64,000 bases of DNA from Ophiobolus disseminans (taxonomy: Eukaryota; Ascomycota; Dothideomycetes; Pleosporales; Phaeosphaeriaceae), in assembly GCA_010093685.1 (NCBI GenBank), contig MU006236.1, positions 186,001-250,000 on the forward strand. The letters run 5' to 3'. Shown piece by piece: positions 34,181 to 45,887 of this stretch (position 1 is the first letter of the stretch; each line of letters starts with the position of its first letter). Under the pieces are notes generated by a model, which was not told the origin of the DNA, searched no databases, and worked only from the letters and a program-made list of their open reading frames with translations. A program made the position numbers and the translations under genes.

Positions 34181-35317
34181 ATGTCACCTCCAGTTCGTCC
34201 ACCGTTCGCAGATCTGCCACTCGACAAGAATGGCCCGCCGGGCAACGCTTGGGGGCTGTACGGTAAGGATGATGAGCTGGGCGCATTGAACCTCATCACC
34301 CCAGACACAGTCAGAGCAGCCGCACAGGAAATTCAGACCGGCGAACGCGTGTCCCTGGACTGGTACTTGAACCTCCCAACCTTCCCTTCGTTCGGCCGAC
34401 CGCCTTTTGGGTGGAAGATGGAAAACCGAAGCCATCCTGACGGAAACAAGCGCATCGTTAACGACGATCATCTCGATATGAACACGCAAGGAAGCAGCCA
34501 GTGGGATGGTTTCCGACACTACGGGTACCAGCAAGCCAAACGGTATTATGGTGGTCGATCACAACAGGACATTGAAACAAGTGAGGTCATTGGCATTGAT
34601 CGCGTTGCTAAATCTGGCGGCATAACGGCTCGGGGCGTTATCCTAGACTACCCGCGGTACCTGGAAAGGCATGGAAAGGAACAGGTGAACGCCTTGTCCG
34701 ACAACCACATCAGCGCGGATGTGCTTAAAGACATGCTGAAGGAAACCGGTGTCGAGACAAGAGCAGGCGATCTTCTCTTGCTCCGGACTGGCTTCACGCG
34801 TGATTATGAGGCTCTCGGCTCCGAAGACAGGGAAGCATTAAGCTCTAAGCCACCAACGTTCCTCGGTGTGCAAAGCTCTAGAGCCGTGGCGCAGTGGATC
34901 TGGGAATCCGGGTTCGTCGCTGTAGCCGGCGATGCTCCGTCATTCGAGATGTCCCCATTAGTGGGGGCGCATAACCAACGCGGTGGAATTTGGAAGGGCG
35001 AAACATGGGAAGACGACATGCAGGGTGGTGGGCTCTTACACCAATGGCTTCTTGGAGGTTGGGGCTGTAAGTCTGTTGGTACGCCTTGAGCCAAGACACC
35101 TGGCTGACTCTCTCATGCGCAAAGTGATGATCGGCGAAATGTGGGACTTGGAATCTCTATGCGAAAAGGCAACGGAACTCAAGCGCGCCACATGTTTCGT
35201 AAGCTCTGTACCCTTGAAGGTAAAGTGCCAACTCGACGCCGAGTAGGAAACGATATTAATATTGCGTAGGTACCAGGCGGAGTCGCGTCTCCACCTAATG
35301 CCGTAGCGATCTTCTAG
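34181..35317 (+). CDS. Cyclase-family metal-dependent hydrolase (kynurenine formamidase-like fold)
   Basis: Inferred exons are 34181-35066, 35125-35219 and 35270-35317, giving 342 residues. The last two small exons encode LMIGEMWDLESLCEK and VPGGVASPPNAVAIF, the usual end of these fungal proteins, which supports the splicing. The segment NTQGSSQWDGFRHYGYQ occupies the place of the HxGTHxD metal-binding motif of kynurenine formamidases; the fungal branch commonly has this QWDxxRH form. A second cluster is AGDAPSFEMSPL. The family includes hydrolases of amides and related bonds. The exact reaction is unknown, and assignment to kynurenine breakdown would be speculation. Confidence 0.82.
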
Positions 35318-35925
35318 ACCTGCGCAGTGTTTACCCGGCGAAGAAGTACGTCCACCATCTCAACAACACTGCGCTGAGTCGCAAATCATCCTGATCATCA
35401 CTAAGAAAATTGCAAGGTGTACGCAATCCACAGTGCGGACTTCACTAGATCCCACCAATGCAGATCCCCATCTTAGCGTTCGTCGCACCCCGGCAGGCCG
35501 CAATATCGGTGTCCGACACCCGGATTCGTGTGTAGCCTATTACTGCGGCACGGCGAAAAAGTAGACACTCCACATCAAAATTTGTATACCTGCCAAGACC
35601 CCGTACCGCGTTTCAAGGCGCCCAATGGAGCTGTCATGGGCGTACTCGCACTGTGCGTATGCGTACGATGCACCTAACACGCGGCCCCCGTGGAAAATTT
35701 GGCTTATCGCAATATGAAGTTGGTGGACGTGATGTAGGATCTATTCCCATGACATGCTAGAGTGTCACGGTATACTTAAGAGACACGTCGTTGCGCTCCC
35801 TGACAGCCTCATCATTGCATCTCATCTCAAGCATCACCTTCTCTCAACACTTGCAACCTTAAAGTCCCATCACAGACTCCCTTCGCAACGATCGTACCGA
35901 TCTACACAACACACAACCACACAAA
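35318..35925. other. Intergenic region upstream of the small secreted protein
   Basis: The plus-strand promoter of the secreted-protein gene lies here. TATACTTAAG at about 35770 is a possible TATA box 155 nt before the ATG, and a CT-rich leader follows (35820-35890). Confidence 0.4.
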
Positions 35926-36326
35926 ATGAAGTTCTCGATCCTAACACTCACCCTCCTCGCCGCATCGTCGTCTGTAAACGCATACTGGTTCCACCCCAAA
36001 CCCACACCCACGCGCATCGGCTACCCGACTCCCACGCCTACGCCCTCGGGCCGCCCGCAGCACCCTAAGCCCGACCACCCGAAGCCCAAGCACAAGCAGT
36101 GTGTGAAGATGTGCTTCAAGGAGGCGCCTAAGTGTGCGGCGGGATACGTAAGTACTTTCATCCTGAATGGAGATGGGGTGGTGGTAGTTGATAGAACGTG
36201 GGCTAACGTGGACGTGAATAGACACCGACTGTTACGAAGCATGGAAAGTGCAATACGTGCTGTAAAGAGGCTGGTGGCAAGGAGTATAAGAGGAATATGG
36301 GACAGGCTATGGCTGAGTTTGAGTAA
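35926..36326 (+). CDS. Small cysteine-rich secreted protein
   Basis: Inferred exons are 35926-36147 and 36222-36326, giving 108 residues. A signal peptide (MKFSILTLTLLAASSSVNA) is followed by a Pro/Thr/His/Lys-rich spacer (TPTPTPSGRPQHPKPDH) and a compact domain with six cysteines: CVKMC, one in PKC, GKC and NTCC. The even cysteine number fits three disulfides. The splice joins AAGY to TPTVTK and is needed for the last three cysteines. Such proteins are exported and are often considered candidate effectors or wall-associated proteins, but nothing here shows a target. I know no named family. Confidence 0.75.
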
Positions 36327-37046
36327 GCGCTTTTGAGTCGGTCGTGGTCATGTTGGGTCTGCATAGCTCGCAGCGAGGCTGTAGAGTTGCAGCTGGGCTT
36401 CTGAGTGTGTGTATATATATATATATTCTTCGGTCAGTTTTTTTGGTAGCGATGGGTGTTTATGAATAGACTAGAATGGGAGTCCGATCTTTCGAACCGT
36501 GAATTGCAAGCTTGAGATTGTCGTGGTGTTTTTGAGATTGTTTCGCGTGACTCGGTGTGCGAGAGTCTGTTTTTCGATCCAAGAACGTCGCTTCCAGTTT
36601 AGATGGTATGAGGGGGTACCTTTTCGTTTCCAGTTCCATTTCCATTGACCTTGATCATATGCGAGATTGAAGATATGCGACACTGTATACTTGAGGCGCA
36701 GCGCACGTGAGCTGAATCTTGAACGCCCTTGTTCTTTGTGCCAAGAAATCGTGACTTCCGCCTTCATGGTGGTGATCTTGCAATCGCACATGCTGCAACC
36801 GTTCGCTTGCGGCTCGGACATGGAGGCCACGGTTTCAGGTTGAGTTTACCGGTCACGTCGTGTTGGTCATTAAGTCAGCCAATCAAATTGCAATGTTCGA
36901 TGCCAATTTTCGTGGCTGTCAGCTGTGGCCCCGCTCGAGGAATCTTCAGCTTAACCCTGATTATAATATTCGCCTTGGTCCACTTCGCACGACCGGTCCG
37001 CATCTCGTCCTCTTCATTCGCGCCCTGCGCGTGGACACCCCTCAAG
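36327..37046. other. Intergenic region upstream of the HET-domain gene
   Basis: Contains the 3' flank of the secreted-protein gene and the HET promoter. A TG/TA dinucleotide run lies at about 36405-36426. An open frame from 36729 continues into the HET gene, but its upstream part has no family resemblance. Confidence 0.4.
36405..36426. repeat. TG/TA dinucleotide microsatellite
   Basis: A short run of GT followed by TATATATATATATATA. A simple repeat, likely length-variable between strains. Confidence 0.7.
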
Positions 37047-39073
37047 ATGGAGTCGAAGATCACTTCCGAGACTACAGGTCATGCGCCGCTGACCAGCAAC
37101 GGCAAACGCTCCAGTGAGGCTGACACGCCGAACAGAAAGATACATCCAATTATTGGGAATGCGAACTACAAGGCTATCAATTCGGCGGTCCAAGAAATTC
37201 GTCTCCTAGTTGTCGCTCCTGGATCTCCACAAGATATCGTCCAATGTACCCTCAAACAGGTTTCTCTTCTCGACCAACTTCCACCCGAGTACGAGACCAT
37301 ATCATACTGCTGGGGCGCTCCGAAAAACCCATCTTTCATCGAGCTCGACGGCCACGAAGTTCCAGTGCCAGCAAGCTCGGAAGCTGCCGTCAAACGAATG
37401 CGCCTCATGGATCGGCCTCGCGTGCTTTGGATTGATGCTATCTGCATTGATCAGTCCTCTCTAGAAGAAAGAAGCGAACAGGTGACCCTGATGCCTATCA
37501 TCTACCGCTCGGGGAAGCGGAATCTCGTTCACCTGGGCGACGATGATGAAGGGGTCGCAGAACAAGCCATGGAAACCATAAACTGCGTTCTTTCGGACAT
37601 GCATGCTGAAGTCGATAACCTCAACCCGCTTTCTAACATGCTTTGTGATAGAGTGACAAACCAATGGGTGTATTCAACAAAAGGTTTCAATACAACTCCA
37701 GACTTCAAATCGCTTGAACGTCTATTTGATCTTCCGTGGTTCACGTTAGTCCTTCATTTCGTATGCGTTAGAACATAAATGCTAACACTTGACATGAAGG
37801 CGCCTATGGGTATGAATATCACCATGAGGTCTATGTGTCTGATCTGCGCTAATCTCATTACCGTATGCCACAGGTAATCCAAGAATCTGCCCTTGCGCCG
37901 ATAAACCTCTGCTATTGGGGCATACTCGAATTTGACCTCGCCGATGTTTTGACTGCTGCAATGTGGCTAGGACACAAATACCAATACATCACTAATGAGC
38001 TCAACGAGTGTACTGGATGGGCTTGCGCAATCTACATGGCCAAATTCCACGAGAACATCATCAGTCAACAACATGTTACTCAAGCTCTAGACGAAATGAT
38101 CCTAGTAACACAGGACTTTAAGAAAGCGGAGCTAAGAGACGGTGTATACGCCGTTCTCGGATTGCTGACCAAAAACAACCCCTTGGATGACCGTCACGCT
38201 GCACTACTGAAGGTGGACTACGCTAAGCCCATTCCAGATGTCTTGCGAGATGCAACACGGTATGCCTTGATTGAGAGTGGGACGCTGTGGCTTTTAGGCT
38301 GGCCAGGTTGTGGCTTACCAGATGAAAACATCGGAGATGGCTTTCCAACTTGGGCAGTACAGGCTGATCAAAGTCTTAACACGAAGAAACCACAATCAGT
38401 ACAGCACTGGGCCTGGGCTTGTTCGGGGCTTGAGCCATCGTCTTTACTTGCCGACACATCATATGGCTTGAACGTGCTGTTGGGCGAAGGTTTCATCGCA
38501 GATCGTGCTTTAGAGACCACCACGACCTGGGATGGATGCTTTTCGGATTGTGAAGGCTACTGCCGTTGGTTGGCTTTGGCAACAAAACTTGGGCGGCAAC
38601 GGTATAAACAGGAGACGTCAGGAGACCCCGAAGATAATTATCTCTCAATGGCATTCACATTTATGGCTGGTGGGACCACAAGTGGACGACCAGCGCAACT
38701 TGCAGATGTAGCAGGGTTCAGAGATTATCTGGATAACTTGAGCATACACGACGATACTCTTTCCACAGGCGACAAAATGGAACAATGTATTCAGGAACTG
38801 AGGAAAACTTCACATGGAGCACGGGCAGACTGCCGTCATCGTCGCTTCTTCATCACCGCGGAGGGTCGCATGGGAATAGGACCTCGCTCGATGCGAGCCG
38901 ACGACTTGATCGTAATCTTGAGAGGGGGACGTTTACCATTTATTCTGAGGGGTAATGGTGCTGGTGGGTATTGGCTTGTAGGCGGGGCATATGTGCATGG
39001 AATTATGAATGGCGAGGCAGTACAAGAGTGGAAGGCACGGAATGAGCCAGAAAAGATATTTCACATTGTGTAA
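37047..39073 (+). CDS. HET-domain (heterokaryon incompatibility-type) protein
   Basis: Inferred exons are 37047-37744, 37800-37809 and 37874-39073, giving 635 residues. The HET signature is clear: YETISYCWG (82-90), LWIDAICIDQ (127-136) and, across two introns, WFTRLWVIQE. The middle exon is just 10 nt (GCGCCTATGG) and codes for part of the RLW motif, which strongly supports its reality. HET proteins mediate non-self recognition and programmed cell death after fusion of unlike hyphae; many members have unknown partners. The C-terminal region (for example RRFFITAEGRMGIG and LPFILRGNG) matches the usual end of this type. No NLR or other fused domain is seen. Confidence 0.9.
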
Positions 39074-39479
39074 GCTACTGGGGACGAACTTGAGGAAGAA
39101 CGAGTGTCGAATGATGGCTTGGGAAAACCCTTCGAGTGTTGATTCAACCGACGACGAAGTGGAGTTCCAGCTGCAGACCAATCCACCACATCGACGAAAT
39201 GGAATACAAACGCCATCGACGTATTCCGACATCCGTTCACGGCGCCAGACACACTCGACTCCAAAACACCGCTCTTAACGTCGTGGAACTTGCTACATCT
39301 CTTCCAGCAACATGGAAACATTACGACGTCCGTTCACTCTGCTACACACGTTCAAGTCAAACACACTGCACTAAGTATTATGGGAATCACTTCTCTTTCG
39401 GCACCATCGAAAACCAAACATACATTCACCGCACTATATACATCCAGCTAAACACATCGTCTTAGTCACACAAATGTCG
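39074..39479. other. Intergenic region between convergent HET and hexokinase genes
   Basis: About 400 bp of 3' flanks. No gene or repeat was seen. Confidence 0.4.
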
Positions 39480-41077
39480 TTACTTCTCCTTCGGCACCAT
39501 CTTCAACAACGCATCGCAATCCCTAATACCCGCAAGCTGACCCTGCTTAACCCTCTTAACAGTCAGCGCAGCAATCAGCGCCGCACCAACACCAGACCCA
39601 TCCTCAGCAGGCAACACCTCAATCGGATCGCCACGCCCCTTGCCGTACTTGCTCGGCCAGTCGAGAATCTCCTTGAGGGCCTGCGCCTGCCTGATCTTGA
39701 AATGCGGGTACTTTGTAAACACAGACCCATCAGCGCCCACGTGGACTTTCTCCCACTTCTTGTGCCTGCAGATAGCGGATACACCGCACGCTGTCAAACG
39801 AGCGGCGCGTGTGCCGATTAGCTCAGCGAGGCGGCGGATGAGTTCGAGTTCGGGCTTTTTGCAGACTATGCCGAGTTTGTTCTGGAACAAGTCGCCAGTG
39901 TCTGTTAGATTCTCGAAGCGATCTTCTTCGATAGCAGCGAGGAAGCCGGCGTCAAGCGAGTATGGCTTGTCGAGCTTGTTGACATCTTGGCCTTCGAACA
40001 TGGTGCATTCGTGGCCCTTGTGCAGGTCGAGAAGCACGAGACGGAAGATCTCGCCGAGGTAGAGGCCTGCGACCATTTTCTCGAAGGATTGCTGGCCGGG
40101 GCGAGGAGACTCCTTGTCGATGATGACGTCGTAGGTTGTGCGAGGGAGGACTTTATGCTCATTGTCGAAGGCGCCCCACTCGCAGTTGATGGCCATGGGA
40201 AGCTTGGGGTCGAGTTTGAGGTGTTCGAGCTTGGGGATGGATCCGCACTCTTCCATGTATGCGGCGTTGCAGCCGGTGCCGAAGATGCAGCCGACTTTCA
40301 TGTCGGTGTCGGTGTATGCGGAGGCGATCATGGTACCGGTGGTGTCGTTGACAAGGGCCACGAGCTTGATGGGTAGGTTTCGCTCTTCCAGCGCTTTCTG
40401 GAACTGTGGTACGACATCTTCTCCCTCCACACCCTGAATATCGAATCCCTTTGTCCATCGTTGGAGAACACCGTGGTCGATGGCATCTTGCGTAACGGGG
40501 TATGAGAATGTGAACCCTAGCGGTAGGTTTTCGAGCTTTTCGTTTTCATGGTGGTATTCGATGAATTGCTGCAAGCAATCTGCGACATATCCCCAAAGCT
40601 CTTCTGCTGTGCCAGTCTTCAGCTCCTCAGGCATACGGTACTTTGATTGTATGATCTCGAATTCGCCCTTCTCCTCAGTCAAAGTGACTTCGCAGACTCG
40701 CAGGTTCGTGCCACCCATGTCCAGCGCAAGATAGGCGCCCGTCTCGTAGCCGTCGGGAAAAGCCATGCACCAAGTGGGAATCATAGGCTATCATTGTCAG
40801 CTTCTCTGTACTGACTTCCATGCAATTGCGACATACAATTGTTCCTCCCTCTTGCGACAGCCCTCTCTCCAGCTCAGCCACGAATTGATCCGAGATTTCT
40901 TTAAGCTTCGTTGTGGGTATAAGGAACATCTCCTCCAACTTGTCAATCTGACTCTTCAGATCCGTGGGCATGTCCGCGAAAGAGCCTAGCACATTTATTA
41001 TCCTGTTCCTTGCTATCTTGTTCAAGCAAGAGTATCGTACCCTTTCGGGAGGGGGCTTTCCTGGCACCGAGCACCAT
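39480..41077 (-). CDS. HXK1: Hexokinase
   Basis: Inferred exons are 41077-41041, 40985-40837 and 40787-39480, giving 497 residues. It phosphorylates glucose and other hexoses with ATP at the entry to glycolysis, in the cytosol; some fungal members also signal in glucose repression. Visible motifs are the phosphate-1 loop LALDMGGTNLRV (82-93), the sugar-binding GFTFSYPVTQ and the catalytic Asp210 in VNDTTGTM, followed by CIFGTGCNAAY and EWGAFDN. The splice after EGGTI leads into PMIPTWCMAFPDG, the usual hexokinase sequence. The length and SYPVTQ motif fit a hexokinase rather than a divergent hexokinase-like regulator. The paralogue number is unknown, so the symbol is approximate. Confidence 0.93.
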
Positions 41078-42775
41078 GATCGCGGTATTTGCAGGGTCTT
41101 CTCGATAACTAGAGTATTGCCTGAGGATGGGGAGAGTCGCGATGAAGTGGTTGTTCGGGTCGTCGGTAGGAAGTTCGGAACCACTGCTCAATATCTCGAG
41201 GGATTGTCAGTCTTTTTGTATGTGGAGACGAGTGGGATGCAAGGCAAACAATTTGACGGTCACGCGCGAGAATACCATATAAGATCAAAGCTCGCAGAGG
41301 TGCTTTTCCGACAAGCCTGGTCTTGCTTTTGTGAGAGGATCTGGATTGCGGCTTACCAAGGCTATATAGTAACGCGACCCCGCTCACAAAATGCCAACAA
41401 TGGCGGGCTTGTTGAGTAAGCTAGAAAGACTTGACTAAGCCAGGCGAGTAACAGTAACAATGCGACTGCAATTGAGTTTATTGAAAAGTGGTTGTGCAAG
41501 ATTTGAACGTAGGATGTTCGTTTCCATCAACAGAGCCCCTCATCCCACGCCGAAGACATCTCCGTGGTGCCGGAACCACGCGCTATGACGCAAGGAAATG
41601 TTCAGCTCCATGCTTGGGATCTGCGCAGGGGTCCAGCTTGGGTTCTCGGCTAAACCTGCCCCACGTGCTCCTTCCTCGTCTCACAACCACATGTTGACTT
41701 CACTTCACTCCAACCTTCCTACACGTTCTTCCAAGATCTCATCTCAACTCGGGAAAAAGCATCTGTGAAGTGGCTCGAAGTTTGAAATGCTCTCATCAAC
41801 ATATACGCATGGCCGCCAAGAGCCGTCAAAGACCGCCTTGGGTTGCACGTCAAAGCCGACCCTTCACTGCGTTGGTCGTTTGATGCACCACTACTTCGAG
41901 CCTCACAGGGAACGCGACAGCTACTAGCAATAGTTGAGACTAGTTTCATTGTGTTCAGCGCAAGCATATCTGATCTACCAACGCGACCTCAGTTCATATG
42001 CGTGAAATCGCGAAGATAGATCCAGCGAACACCTTTGGCGAGTGCTGAGAAAGAGATGCAACGGTGCGACACAGGACAACGGGTCAAGTGACTCCTCTGC
42101 TACCACGGAGTCTATTCCCGGGTGCTGAGACAAGGTATCTCTATTACAATGCTCTTTCCTTACAACGGGTTCTTTCCTGAGCACCCGTGGGACACTTGCG
42201 AACATCGGAGTCTGTGAGCGCGTGACCAGCATTCATCATGGAGAACGGAAATGCGCTCCCCTGTTACTGTACACGATGAAACAGCTAGCCTCTCTACACC
42301 GCGTCAGTCGGCAGTTTCGTCCCTTCACTTTGAGTATTGTGCTCACTTCTGCACACAATTTCCCAATCCGGACGTGCGCCTGAAATTTCTGAGGTGAAAT
42401 CCGTTTGCTTTACCGTAGCAACCCTATCGCCAAGCACGTCATCCCACAGTCACCTCGATTGCGGGATCGATACTTTACTCGGCTCGCCAGCATCCTCTCT
42501 TCCCCACCACTTTCCCCACAACTCAGTCTGGATTTTATTTCGAAGACAGCAGCAGCAGCACTCAGCCAACGCCTACCGCTCACTCGCCTTGCTTGGACCT
42601 ACAATACATCAGTATTGTAAGCTGACGCAAGAACTTAATCGCGAAAAGTTGTGGTTGTAAACAAGTCTTTGAGCACATTTCAGGTCAGTGATCACTATGC
42701 TTCGGCGCCACTGCATTCACTAACAGCACGTCAGATTCATATTCATCGCAAGCATATACCAGACCCAACAGCGAC
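41078..42775. other. Shared upstream region of hexokinase and the unknown gene
   Basis: About 1.7 kb between divergent start codons. No coding region is recognised. The segment 42440-42600 is CT-rich on the plus strand and probably belongs to the promoter or leader of the 42776 gene. A 5' UTR intron cannot be excluded. Confidence 0.35.
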
Positions 42776-43865
42776 ATGAACACCACCATCAAGAACGCCT
42801 CAGTTGGCAGGGCCCGCGGTCACTCGATGTTGAGCGCTCTTAAGGCCACAGAGCAGATGCAAAGTACCGGTGAAGAGTCGCAACAGGGCCACCCTGGTAT
42901 CTCATTCAAGCGCCTTCAAGCTGGCCAGGCTATCACCAAGGTAGCTGTCGATGCTTCTATCGGTCGACCGTCCCTTGTTCACGCGACTGGACGTATCGTC
43001 TCCGAGTCTCGTGTCTCGGCACTCACCATGGCTCTCCAGGCTGCAGGTCAGTTCACCTCTGTCTCATTCTCGAGCTACGTCTAAACCTCTGGCAGGTCTT
43101 GATGAAGAATCCGGTCCGCCGCCCACCACTGTCACGCCGCCCATTGCAATTCCCTCAGATGCCACGCCCGCGCTCTCTCCCACGGTTAGTGATAGCGAGT
43201 CTGAGGAAGATATTCCCATCGAGCCTGCCGTATCGTGTTACGAAAAGCTCGATCTTCGCAAGTGGTGTACCGGCCAGCCTCCTAAGAGGTTGTATTTCAA
43301 GTCCGATCGTGGTCGCGCCCTGCCTCCCCGTTTCCGCATGTCGCGCCGCAACACCCTCGGTGACAGGCCCGAGTTGGACATCCTTCTTGCTGCTACCAAG
43401 GTTGAATACAATGGCCATTCCTACCTCCCCCTTACGGCGCAGACCATCCACCGTCTTGATCCGTTCTTCAAGGGCGCTAAGCCTCTCGCCGACATGAAGG
43501 TGTTCGAGTGCATCATCATCAACCAAGAGGTCAACGGCGTTCATGCAGACCACGTCGTCACCGCCCTTGAGCGCATCGGAGAGCATTGCAAGCACCTCCT
43601 CGTCATGTCACCAGTCCAGACGTCTGAGCTCGGCAACGTCTTCGCGCGCGAGGCTGGCCTCATCAACACCGGCAACGACTGGGATGCCATCCTCGAATGC
43701 TTCCCTAATGTCAACTATATCGCCTTTGTCCATGACCTGGAGAAGCCTGTTGGCTTCTCCAGGAACACCTTCCGCGGTCTGCAGACGGCCGTCGCCAACC
43801 GACAGGCCACCCAGGAGGAACTCAAGGGCTTCTCCGCCAGCATTCCGCCAGCACTGTTGATGTGA
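42776..43865 (+). CDS. Conserved-looking hypothetical protein
   Basis: Inferred exons are 42776-43046 and 43096-43865, joined by a 49-nt intron that restores the frame from ALQAA to GLDEESG, giving 346 residues. There is no signal peptide or membrane segment. A disordered Pro/Ser/acidic stretch (about 91-135, including SDSESEEDIPIEP) precedes a compact globular region with LDLRKWCTGQPPKRLYF and GHSYLPLTAQTIHRLDPFFKG. Codon use resembles the neighbouring real genes. I do not recognise the family. A cytosolic or nuclear location is only a default guess. Confidence 0.7.
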
Positions 43866-44627
43866 GGGTATCCATGAGGAGGGATGAGAGTTGGGATGAT
43901 GGTGGGGATGACATTGAATGAGGGCATAGGCCCATAGGAAGATACCCAAATAGGGCGCATACGGCGCATATATGCCGATCTGGCATCAAATGAATTAATT
44001 TGACCTGGAAGTTTCAATGTCGTGACTGCATGCAATCACCCCTAACATCAGATGAATTGCTTAAATTTCCATCCTATGTTGCTACTACTACGCATTGAGT
44101 ATCTCCAGTCTATACTATTAGGTTTTACTTGCAGCAAGGCAGATACCTCCAGCATGTATTGATACGGTACTTCTTGAGGCTGTGTAGCATAGCAAGTGCC
44201 GCTATGCTGCTCTCATGAAAAAAGGAAAGACGGCTCTTCCTACACGACAACCTCGCGCCACCTCCAAAACCCTACAGATCAACACTGCTCCAGGTTTGCA
44301 ACACCCTCCAGGTACCACCCAACTATCAAGTGTTTTACCACTGAATTGTGTCTATTTTAGGCGATGAGACGCATTCTTGGCAAACGTGGTGCGAATATCC
44401 AATGTTTCGTAGTTTCGGCTCCCCGCCCGCGACCACACCAACCCCAACCGGCCCGCAACAAGTGCCGTATCACCTCCTCAGTGCCAAACGTCGTATACAT
44501 ATAAAGAAACCACAGATATGATTTCTTTACTCCCTATTCCAATGTTAACGGATTGTGCGGTCCCAAACCCAGGAAGACCTGCACCACAACCCCTACAAGA
44601 AAGAGCTAGACTAAGATATCGGACATC
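43866..44627. other. Intergenic region upstream of the Ayg1-like gene
   Basis: About 760 bp without a gene, including the Ayg1-like promoter near its end. Confidence 0.4.
44500..44506 (+). promoter_or_regulatory. TATA box of the Ayg1-like gene
   Basis: TATAAAG in the context ATACATATAAAGAAACC lies 128 nt upstream of the ATG. Confidence 0.5.
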
Positions 44628-45887
44628 ATGGCAGCGCCAAACAACAGATTCTTCATCCAGGACAAATTAGCGACACCGGCCGCTCATCATGAGTCCTTCG
44701 CACAGCTCTGGGAAACGAAATGGAAGAAACCAGCTGAAATGGGCGTGTACCCATTCATGTTCGGCACAGCCTCGGACTTCCAACCCATCGTCGACGAGCT
44801 CGTCGCTCAAGATTTCAAAGAGCCATACGACTGGGATGCCTATGCGCGTGTATATTTCCCACAGGCCGAGCGCCTCAAGAGCATCGCTGAAGAAGCTGAG
44901 GCGAACGGGGAGGTGGAAAAGGCGAGCGAGTATTACCTTCGAAGCAGCGCCGTATACAGAATCGCACGCTTCCCGGCGCCACGATCAGATGTACAAAAAC
45001 AAGCATGGACACTCGGGAAAGAAGTCTGTCTCAAGGGCTTAAGCCAACGTCCGCACCCTGTGAAGGAAATCATGATCCCACATACCCATCGCCTCGACAC
45101 AGAAGGCACACACATCCCCATCTACCATCTCGTCCCGGAAGTAAAAGGTGATGGGCCAGTACCCACACTCATCATCTTCACCGGCCTCGACGGATACCGC
45201 ACCGAACTCGCCGTCTGGATGGAAGGCTGGCGCGCCCTGGGCGTGGCTACTGTCGTGCTTGAAATACCGGGTACGGGGGATTGTCCGGCTGACGCGAGCG
45301 ATCCGACGAGCCCAGATCGGCTGTATAGTTCTTTGTTCGATTGGATCGACGCCCAATCCAGCCTTGATAGTAAAAAAGTAGCGGTGTGGGCGTTTAGTAC
45401 GGGCGGGTATTACGCTATACGCGTGGCGCATACGCATCATGATAGATTGAGTGGTGTTGTGGCGCTGGGTGGGGGATGCCACCACATGTTCTCCCCCTCC
45501 TGGCTTTCACACGTAAACCACCTCGAATACCCCTTCGACCTCGCCGACACCCTCGCCCACAAATTCGGCTACAGCAACGACACCGCACTATTCAAAGCAG
45601 AAGCGTTATCCAAGTTCAGCTTACTCAACGACGGCACGCTTGACCGCCCCGACTGCGCGCGCCTGTTACTCGTCAACGGCACCGAAGATGAGATTTTCCC
45701 CATCGACGATTATTACCTTGCATTGATGCATGGGGCGCCGAAGGAGGCGCGGTTTGTGCAGGGAAAGAAGCATATGGGGGAGCCGGAGAGCTTTGGGATT
45801 ATTTTGAAGTGGTTGTATGGGGTGTTTGGGGTGGAGGGGGATGTTGGGACGCAGTTGCGGGGGTTGATGTTTAGGCCGAAGTATTGA
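44628..45887 (+). CDS. Ayg1-like alpha/beta hydrolase, candidate polyketide chain-shortening hydrolase
   Basis: A single-exon gene of 419 residues. It resembles Ayg1 of Aspergillus fumigatus and the homologue in Exophiala dermatitidis, which shorten a polyketide precursor to tetrahydroxynaphthalene in DHN-melanin synthesis. Shared features are the long helical N-terminus, SSAVYRIARFP, FTGLDGYRTE, EIPGTGDCPADASDPTSPDRL and VNGTEDEIFPIDD. The likely catalytic triad is Ser257 (AFSTGGYYA), Asp354 and His382 (GKKHMGEP). The nucleophile elbow starts with Ala instead of the usual Gly. No polyketide synthase, scytalone dehydratase or reductase lies nearby, so a melanin role is inference. Paralogues act on other polyketides. 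Confidence 0.85.
   Translation: MAAPNNRFFIQDKLATPAAHHESFAQLWETKWKKPAEMGVYPFMFGTASDFQPIVDELVAQDFKEPYDWDAYARVYFPQAERLKSIAEEAEANGEVEKASEYYLRSSAVYRIARFPAPRSDVQKQAWTLGKEVCLKGLSQRPHPVKEIMIPHTHRLDTEGTHIPIYHLVPEVKGDGPVPTLIIFTGLDGYRTELAVWMEGWRALGVATVVLEIPGTGDCPADASDPTSPDRLYSSLFDWIDAQSSLDSKKVAVWAFSTGGYYAIRVAHTHHDRLSGVVALGGGCHHMFSPSWLSHVNHLEYPFDLADTLAHKFGYSNDTALFKAEALSKFSLLNDGTLDRPDCARLLLVNGTEDEIFPIDDYYLALMHGAPKEARFVQGKKHMGEPESFGIILKWLYGVFGVEGDVGTQLRGLMFRPKY

Noticed and set aside
36729..37046. Upstream extension of the HET-domain reading frame
   Set aside because: In frame, but without family resemblance. The ATG at 37047 gives the normal HET start.
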